64,000 nucleotides of DNA from Pegoplata infirma. Its lineage: Eukaryota > Arthropoda > Insecta > Diptera > Anthomyiidae. Under the pieces are notes generated by a model, which saw only the letters and a program-made list of their open reading frames with translations, did no database searches and was not told where the DNA came from. The stretch covers positions 178,887,021 to 178,951,020 of the forward strand of contig OY992537.1 in the NCBI GenBank assembly GCA_963921195.1, read 5' to 3'. How positions within the stretch are numbered: the first letter of the stretch is position 1; each line of letters opens with the position of its first letter. Below, piece by piece: positions 56,141 through 64,000 of the stretch. The position numbers and the translations under genes are program-made.

Positions 56141-56837
56141 GAAAGAACATAGTTTAAGTAACAACACATTTCTTCATTTCTTTTTTGTTTGCCGTGGGGG
56201 GACGAATATTTTTAATAAAGATTCTATCTCCTGAGCACTCAATGTTATGAAAAGTGCGGTGTAGTCAAGAAAATGATGCCAGATTTTAGTTTTTAAATCA
56301 TCATTATTTGGGAATTTAAATTTTACAAAATAAAATTTTAAAAAAATATTTTTCACTGAAAATTTACGATTTGCAAGAGAATTTTTTTTTAATAATTTTT
56401 TTGAACAAACCGAATATTTTTATTGAAAATCTATAAAAATATTATAAACAAAACGTTTTTAGATGCACACACACACAACCACCATTTTCTTTTTTCATTA
56501 CTTGAGTATTTCATTTTAGTCTGTCACTATGTTTAGCTTTTATATACAGAACAACGCACAAAATGTTTTGTAGTTTAATTCTGTTTTTTTTTGCTTTTGC
56601 ATCTTTTTGTTATTTTTTTGGACAAAACAAAAATTTTATTAGAAATCTATTCAAATTTTACACATATTATTGCAAATCGATAAAAATTTTACAAAATTTA
56701 ATTTTAAAAAATATTTTTCAATGAAAATTTACGTTTTGCATGCAAAAAAATGGTTTTTGTTTCTTTTTGCAATTTTTTTTGGACAAACCGAATATTTTTA
56801 TTGAAAATCGATTAAAATTTACACAATTCAATTTAAA

Positions 56838-57964
56838 CAAGTAGAAAAATTAAGTTCGACTTGGTCGAATCTATGAATACCCTCCACAATGTCATCTGAT
56901 AGTAATTTTCTAAAAAAAAATTCAAAAAATTGCATTACAAATTTTTTATTAGAAATACCTATATTATTTTGAGTAAAACTTTTTTTTAATCAATCAAATT
57001 TTTTTGAGTGTAAAATTTTTTTGACTGTCAGCATTTTTTTGAGTGTGACATTTCATTAAAAAAAAAAATATGTATACATTTTTTTTTGAGTGTAACATTT
57101 TTTTTTAGTGTAAATATTTTTTTTTAGTGTACAATTTCTTTGAGTAACAAAATTACTTTGTAAAATATTTTTGTTGTTTTATACCTATATGCAATACAAA
57201 AAAAAATATTTCACATATTTCCCACTTTTTATTTTGCTTCATTTGATTTTTTTCCAAAAATTCTTACTATACACCGTTACATACAGTTACAATAACAAAA
57301 CAATAACAAATATTTACTTGTCTAACAACTAAACTGCACCCCACTACAAGAAAACAAACAACAACAAGTTTTAAAAAACTGGTATTTCACCATGCTTTTA
57401 AAACTTGTTTAAGGAGTTTTCAACAGTTTAAGGTGAAACAAATCTGAAATTCAGTGCATTGCTTATAACTTTTGAACCACTAAACCGATTTTGCTGAAAT
57501 TCAAAACCAAACAGCCTTAGGGAACGGCAAATATATATGCTAAGCTTCAGCCCCCTCAGAATTGTCTTTCGAAAGTTATAGTGGTTTTAATCTTGTAAAT
57601 TCGAAAAATATCCTTGCCGAAATTTACTCTTTTACTCATAACTTTTGAACCACTTGACCGATTTCGCTGGATTGCAATACCAACCTGACCCGGTAAATGG
57701 AGAACATATATGTCAAACTTCAGGAGCCTCCATAAAGTCTTTCAAAAGTTAGCGTGTTTTCAACGGACAGACAGACAGACGGACGGACGGACGGACGGAC
57801 GGACGGACGGACGGACGGACGGACGGACATCGCTAGATCGACTTAAAATCGATCAAGGATCATGAATATATATACTTTATGGGGTCCTAGACCAATATTT
57901 CGATGTGTTACAAACGGAATGACAAACTTATATATACCCTCTATCACTAGAGTGGAGGGTATAA
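56838..57964. mobile_element. ~1.13-kb insertion in 5S spacer (copy 3 of 3)
   Basis: Same boundaries as the other two copies, one base shorter in an A run and with its own (GGAC)n length. It shares CTTGTCTAACA with copy 2 and has CTTTTACTCAT where both others have CTTTTGCTCAT. Confidence 0.88.
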
Positions 57965-58142
57965 AAAATAAAAATCTATTAAACTTTCCGTTTTGCATGT
58001 AAACAAAATTTTTGCCATTTTTTGATTGATATTTGTAGGCAAACTAAACCATTCTAATCAAAATCGTTAAAATTTTTTGTTAAATTTAATTTAAAAAAAA
58101 TAAAATCAACAAAATTTAAAAAAAAATCCAAAAAGATGGTGG

Positions 58143-58262
58143 GAGCCAACAACACGCGGTGTTCCCAAGCGGTCCCCCATCTAAGTACTAACCGCGCCCG
58201 ACGCTGCTTAATTTCGGTGATCGGACGAGAACCGATGTATTCAGCGTGGTATGGTCGTTGGC
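58143..58262 (-). rRNA. 5SrRNA: 5S ribosomal RNA
   Basis: Intact copy. The flank just 3' of the RNA reads CCCACCATC instead of CCCACCAAC, which weakens the small trailer hairpin seen in the other units. Confidence 0.97.
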
Positions 58263-59137
58263 GAAAGAACATAGTTTAAGTAACAACACATTTGTTCATT
58301 TCTTTTTTGTTTGCCGTGGGGGGACGAATATTTTTAATAAAGATTCTATCTCCTGAGCACTCAATGTTATGAAAAGTGCGGTGTAGTCAAGAAAATGATG
58401 CCAGATTTTAGTTTTTAAATCATCATTATTTGGGAATTTAAATTTTACAAAATAAAATTTTAAAAAAATATTTTTCACTGAAAATTTACGATTTGCAAGA
58501 GAATTTTTTTTTAATAATTTTTTTGAACAAACCGAATATTTTTATTGAAAATCTATAAAAATATTATAAACAAAACGTTTTTAGATGCACACACACACAA
58601 CCACCATTTTCTTTTTTCATTACTTGAGTATTTCATTTTAGTCTGTCACTATGTTTAGCTTTTATATACAGAACAACGCACAAAATGTTTTGTAGTTTAA
58701 TTCTGTTTTTTTTTGCTTTTGCATCTTTTTGTTATTTTTTTGGACAAAACAAAAATTTTATTAGAAATCTATTCAAATTTTACACATATTATTGCAAATC
58801 GATAAAAATTTTACAAAATTTAATTTTAAAAAATATTTTTCAATGAAAATTTACGTTTTGCATGCAAAAAAATGGTTTTTGTTTCTTTTTGCAATTTTTT
58901 TTGGACAAACCGAATATTTTTATTGAAAATCGATTAAAATTTACACAATTCAATTTAAAAAAATAAAAATCTATTAAACTTTCCGTTTTGCATGTAAACA
59001 AAATTTTTGCCATTTTTTGATTGATATTTGTAGGCAAACTAAACCATTCTAATCAAAATCGTTAAAATTTTTTGTTAAATTTAATTTAAAAAAAATAAAA
59101 TCAACAAAATTTAAAAAAAAATCCAAAAAGTTGGTGG

Positions 59138-59257
59138 GAGCCAACAACACGCGGTGTTCCCAAGCGGTCCCCCATCTAAGTACTAACCGCGCCCGACGCT
59201 GCTTAATTTCGGTGATCGGACGAGAACCGATGTATTCAGCGTGGTATGGTCGTTGGC
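59138..59257 (-). rRNA. 5SrRNA: 5S ribosomal RNA
   Basis: Intact copy in a run of five plain units that are almost identical to one another. Confidence 0.97.
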
Positions 59258-60132
59258 GAAAGAACATAGTTTAAGTAACAACACATTTCTTCATTTCTTT
59301 TTTGTTTGCCGTGGGGGGACGAATATTTTTAATAAAGATTCTATCTCCTGAGCACTCAATGTTATGAAAAGTGCGGTGTAGTCAAGAAAATGATGCCAGA
59401 TTTTAGTTTTTAAATCATCATTATTTGGGAATTTAAATTTTACAAAATAAAATTTTAAAAAAATATTTTTCACTGAAAATTTACGATTTGCAAGAGAATT
59501 TTTTTTTAATAATTTTTTTGAACAAACCGAATATTTTTATTGAAAATCTATAAAAATATTATAAACAAAACGTTTTTAGATGCACACACACACAACCACC
59601 ATTTTCTTTTTTCATTACTTGAGTATTTCATTTTAGTCTGTCACTATGTTTAGCTTTTATATACAGAACAACGCACAAAATGTTTTGTAGTTTAATTCTG
59701 TTTTTTTTTGCTTTTGCATCTTTTTGTTATTTTTTTGGACAAAACAAAAATTTTATTAGAAATCTATTCAAATTTTACACATATTATTGCAAATCGATAA
59801 AAATTTTACAAAATTTAATTTTAAAAAATATTTTTCAATGAAAATTTACGTTTTGCATGCAAAAAAATGGTTTTTGTTTCTTTTTGCAATTTTTTTTGGA
59901 CAAACCGAATATTTTTATTGAAAATCGATTAAAATTTACACAATTCAATTTAAAAAAATAAAAATCTATTAAACTTTCCGTTTTGCATGTAAACAAAATT
60001 TTTGCCATTTTTTTATTGATATTTGTAGGCAAACTAAACCATTCTAATCAAAATCGTTAAAATTTTTTGTTAAATTTAATTTAAAAAAAATAAAATCAAC
60101 AAAATTTAAAAAAAAATCCAAAAAGTTGGTGG

Positions 60133-60252
60133 GAGCCAACAACACGCGGTGTTCCCAAGCGGTCCCCCATCTAAGTACTAACCGCGCCCGACGCTGCTTA
60201 ATTTCGGTGATCGGACGAGAACCGATGTATTCAGCGTGGTATGGTCGTTGGC
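60133..60252 (-). rRNA. 5SrRNA: 5S ribosomal RNA
   Basis: Intact copy. A private G-to-T change (TTTTTTATTGA near 60015) marks the spacer on its left. Confidence 0.97.
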
Positions 60253-61126
60253 GAAAGAACATAGTTTAAGTAACAACACATTTCTTCATTTCTTTTTTGT
60301 TTGCCGTGGGGGGACGAATATTTTTAATAAAGATTCTATCTCCTGAGCACTCAATGTTATGAAAAGTGCGGTGTAGTCAAGAAAATGATGCCAGATTTTA
60401 GTTTTTAAATCATCATTATTTGGGAATTTAAATTTTACAAAATAAAATTTTAAAAAAATATTTTTCACTGAAAATTTACGATTTGCAAGAGAATTTTTTT
60501 TAATAATTTTTTTGAACAAACCGAATATTTTTATTGAAAATCTATAAAAATATTATAAACAAAACGTTTTTAGATGCACACACACACAACCACCATTTTC
60601 TTTTTTCATTACTTGAGTATTTCATTTTAGTCTGTCACTATGTTTAGCTTTTATATACAGAACAACGCACAAAATGTTTTGTAGTTTAATTCTGTTTTTT
60701 TTTGCTTTTGCATCTTTTTGTTATTTTTTTGGACAAAACAAAAATTTTATTAGAAATCTATTCAAATTTTACACATATTATTGCAAATCGATAAAAATTT
60801 TACAAAATTTAATTTTAAAAAATATTTTTCAATGAAAATTTACGTTTTGCATGCAAAAAAATGGTTTTTGTTTCTTTTTGCAATTTTTTTTGGACAAACC
60901 GAATATTTTTATTGAAAATCGATTAAAATTTACACAATTCAATTTAAAAAAATAAAAATCTATTAAACTTTCCGTTTTGCATGTAAACAAAATTTTTGCC
61001 ATTTTTTGATTGATATTTGTAGGCAAACTAAACCATTCTAATCAAAATCGTTAAAATTTTTTGTTAAATTTAATTTAAAAAAAATAAAATCAACAAAATT
61101 TAAAAAAAAATCCAAAAAGTTGGTGG

Positions 61127-61246
61127 GAGCCAACAACACGCGGTGTTCCCAAGCGGTCCCCCATCTAAGTACTAACCGCGCCCGACGCTGCTTAATTTCG
61201 GTGATCGGACGAGAACCGATGTATTCAGCGTGGTATGGTCGTTGGC
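61127..61246 (-). rRNA. 5SrRNA: 5S ribosomal RNA
   Basis: Intact copy. The unit on its left is 994 bp because a T run is one base shorter (GAGAATTTTTTTTAAT near 60490). Confidence 0.97.
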
Positions 61247-62121
61247 GAAAGAACATAGTTTAAGTAACAACACATTTCTTCATTTCTTTTTTGTTTGCCG
61301 TGGGGGGACGAATATTTTTAATAAAGATTCTATCTCCTGAGCACTCAATGTTATGAAAAGTGCGGTGTAGTCAAGAAAATGATGCCAGATTTTAGTTTTT
61401 AAATCATCATTATTTGGGAATTTAAATTTTACAAAATAAAATTTTAAAAAAATATTTTTCACTGAAAATTTACGATTTGCAAGAGAATTTTTTTTTAATA
61501 ATTTTTTTGAACAAACCGAATATTTTTATTGAAAATCTATAAAAATATTATAAACAAAACGTTTTTAGATGCACACACACACAACCACCATTTTCTTTTT
61601 TCATTACTTGAGTATTTCATTTTAGTCTGTCACTATGTTTAGCTTTTATATACAGAACAACGCACAAAATGTTTTGTAGTTTAATTCTGTTTTTTTTTGC
61701 TTTTGCATCTTTTTGTTATTTTTTTGGACAAAACAAAAATTTTATTAGAAATCTATTCAAATTTTACACATATTATTGCAAATCGATAAAAATTTTACAA
61801 AATTTAATTTTAAAAAATATTTTTCAATGAAAATTTACGTTTTGCATGCAAAAAAATGGTTTTTGTTTCTTTTTGCAATTTTTTTTGGACAAACCGAATA
61901 TTTTTATTGAAAATCGATTAAAATTTACACAATTCAATTTAAAAAAATAAAAATCTATTAAACTTTCCGTTTTGCATGTAAACAAAATTTTTGCCATTTT
62001 TTGATTGATATTTGTAGGCAAACTAAACCATTCTAATCAAAATCGTTAAAATTTTTTGTTAAATTTAATTTAAAAAAAATAAAATCAACAAAATTTAAAA
62101 AAAAATCCAAAAAGTTGGTGG

Positions 62122-62241
62122 GAGCCAACAACACGCGGTGTTCCCAAGCGGTCCCCCATCTAAGTACTAACCGCGCCCGACGCTGCTTAATTTCGGTGAT
62201 CGGACGAGAACCGATGTATTCAGCGTGGTATGGTCGTTGGC
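62122..62241 (-). rRNA. 5SrRNA: 5S ribosomal RNA
   Basis: Intact copy. The spacer on its right has the same shortened T run as the 60.5-kb unit (near 62485), showing these two units share a recent source. Confidence 0.97.
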
Positions 62242-63115
62242 GAAAGAACATAGTTTAAGTAACAACACATTTCTTCATTTCTTTTTTGTTTGCCGTGGGG
62301 GGACGAATATTTTTAATAAAGATTCTATCTCCTGAGCACTCAATGTTATGAAAAGTGCGGTGTAGTCAAGAAAATGATGCCAGATTTTAGTTTTTAAATC
62401 ATCATTATTTGGGAATTTAAATTTTACAAAATAAAATTTTAAAAAAATATTTTTCACTGAAAATTTACGATTTGCAAGAGAATTTTTTTTAATAATTTTT
62501 TTGAACAAACCGAATATTTTTATTGAAAATCTATAAAAATATTATAAACAAAACGTTTTTAGATGCACACACACACAACCACCATTTTCTTTTTTCATTA
62601 CTTGAGTATTTCATTTTAGTCTGTCACTATGTTTAGCTTTTATATACAGAACAACGCACAAAATGTTTTGTAGTTTAATTCTGTTTTTTTTTGCTTTTGC
62701 ATCTTTTTGTTATTTTTTTGGACAAAACAAAAATTTTATTAGAAATCTATTCAAATTTTACACATATTATTGCAAATCGATAAAAATTTTACAAAATTTA
62801 ATTTTAAAAAATATTTTTCAATGAAAATTTACGTTTTGCATGCAAAAAAATGGTTTTTGTTTCTTTTTGCAATTTTTTTTGGACAAACCGAATATTTTTA
62901 TTGAAAATCGATTAAAATTTACACAATTCAATTTAAAAAAATAAAAATCTATTAAACTTTCCGTTTTGCATGTAAACAAAATTTTTGCCATTTTTTGATT
63001 GATATTTGTAGGCAAACTAAACCATTCTAATCAAAATCGTTAAAATTTTTTGTTAAATTTAATTTAAAAAAAATAAAATCAACAAAATTTAAAAAAAAAT
63101 CCAAAAAGTTGGTGG

Positions 63116-63235
63116 GAGCCAACAACACGCGGTGTTCCCAAGCGGTCCCCCATCTAAGTACTAACCGCGCCCGACGCTGCTTAATTTCGGTGATCGGACG
63201 AGAACCGATGTATTCAGCGTGGTATGGTCGTTGGC
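63116..63235 (-). rRNA. 5SrRNA: 5S ribosomal RNA
   Basis: Last complete copy. The spacer on its right lacks one G (GTGGGGGACG) and turns into the variant type from about 63760. It is cut by the window edge at 64000. Confidence 0.97.
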
Positions 63236-64000
63236 GAAAGAACATAGTTTAAGTAACAACACATTTCTTCATTTCTTTTTTGTTTGCCGTGGGGGACGAA
63301 TATTTTTAATAAAGATTCTATCTCCTGAGCACTCAATGTTATGAAAAGTGCGGTGTAGTCAAGAAAATGATGCCAGATTTTAGTTTTTAAATCATCATTA
63401 TTTGGGAATTTAAATTTTACAAAATAAAATTTTAAAAAAATATTTTTCACTGAAAATTTACGATTTGCAAGAGAATTTTTTTTTTAATAATTTTTTTGAA
63501 CAAACCGAATATTTTTATTGAAAATCTATAAAAATATTATAAACAAAACGTTTTTAGATGCACACACACACAACCACCATTTTCTTTTTTCATTACTTGA
63601 GTATTTCATTTTAGTCTGTCACTATGTTTAGCTTTTATATACAGAACAACGCACAAAATGTTTTGTAGTTTAATTCTGTTTTTTTTTGCTTTTGCATCTT
63701 TTTGTTATTTTTTTGGACAAAACAAAAATTTTATTAGAAATCTATTCAAATTTTACACATTTTATTGCAAATCGATAAAAATTTTACAAAATTTAATTTT
63801 AAAAAATATTTTTCAATGAAAATTTACGTTTTGCATGCAAAAAAAAATTATTTTTGTTTCTTTTTGCAATTTTTTTGGACAAACCGGATATTTTTATTGA
63901 AAATCGATTAAAATTTTACACAATTCAATTTAAAAAAATAAAAATCTATGAAACTTTCAGTTTTGCATGTAAACAAAAATTTTGCCATTTTTTTGATTGA

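Larger units (their letters stand above)
42170..64000 (-). repeat. 5S rDNA tandem array, ~995-bp unit, continues beyond the window
   Basis: Gene-to-gene distances, after subtracting insertions, are 994-998 bp (972 bp for the first). Each unit is a 5S gene plus ~875 bp of AT-rich spacer. On the minus strand the genes are preceded by TTAAACTATGTTCTTTC and followed by CCCACCAAC and TTTTT. Spacers are nearly identical except for a distinct variant at 54200-55020, which reappears at the right edge (63760-64000). Confidence 0.97.

Noticed and set aside
42725..63450. Repeated 60-78-codon minus-strand frames in every 5S unit
   Set aside because: They recur only because the 5S unit is repeated. They overlap the 5S gene or AT-rich spacer and show lysine/phenylalanine composition expected from AT-rich DNA.

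Overview
The window looks like repeat-dense, AT-rich nuclear DNA of a higher fly, probably a calyptrate such as a blow fly or house fly relative. Three things point there: a 5S rRNA gene that, as far as I can recall it, matches Drosophila 5S almost base for base; a spliced insect-type AGPAT gene with a Drosophila-style start context; and many short TIR elements of kinds common in fly genomes. There is one protein-coding host gene and one 5S rDNA array. Almost everything else is transposons inserted into transposons.

Layout. 1-18.3 kb: repeats only. These include TA-flanked MITEs, a 2.8 kb composite with a ~140-bp tandem repeat inside, poly-T/CATCAA tracts, and hAT-type elements with readable 8-bp target duplications (8.4, 10.4, 12.9, 14.4, 16.0 and 16.3 kb). 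18.3-23.5 kb: a 271-residue 1-acylglycerol-3-phosphate acyltransferase in three coding exons on the + strand, with a ~4 kb second intron full of repeats and a poly(A) signal at 23449. 23.7-32.6 kb: a dead non-LTR retrotransposon on the minus strand, split by an 8.5 kb stack of insertions. That stack holds a 2.2 kb satellite of 35-bp double-palindrome monomers. 32.9-64 kb: a 5S rDNA array on the minus strand that runs off the right edge. It has 13 intact genes and two genes broken by transposons, in units of ~995 bp.

The 5S array is the most informative part. The leftmost gene is split by a Transib-type element with 5-bp CGACG target duplications. Its two ends resemble the V(D)J recombination signals of vertebrates: CACTATG, 13-bp spacer, ACAAAAATC at one end; CACAGTG, 23-bp spacer, ACAAAAATA at the other. 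A second copy of the same element, in inverted orientation, lies nested inside it with its own CGACC duplications and the same 13/23 asymmetry. Another gene is split by a 3.8 kb hAT element (GTGGTATG duplications). Three units carry the same ~1.1 kb insertion at the same site, so that insertion was copied along with the units.

The AGPAT enzyme (phosphatidic acid synthesis in the ER) and the 5S genes (ribosome component made by RNA polymerase III) have no evident functional link. None of the mobile elements has an intact transposase or reverse transcriptase here. Family calls for mobile elements rest on end sequences and target duplications that can be read directly, not on database matches.
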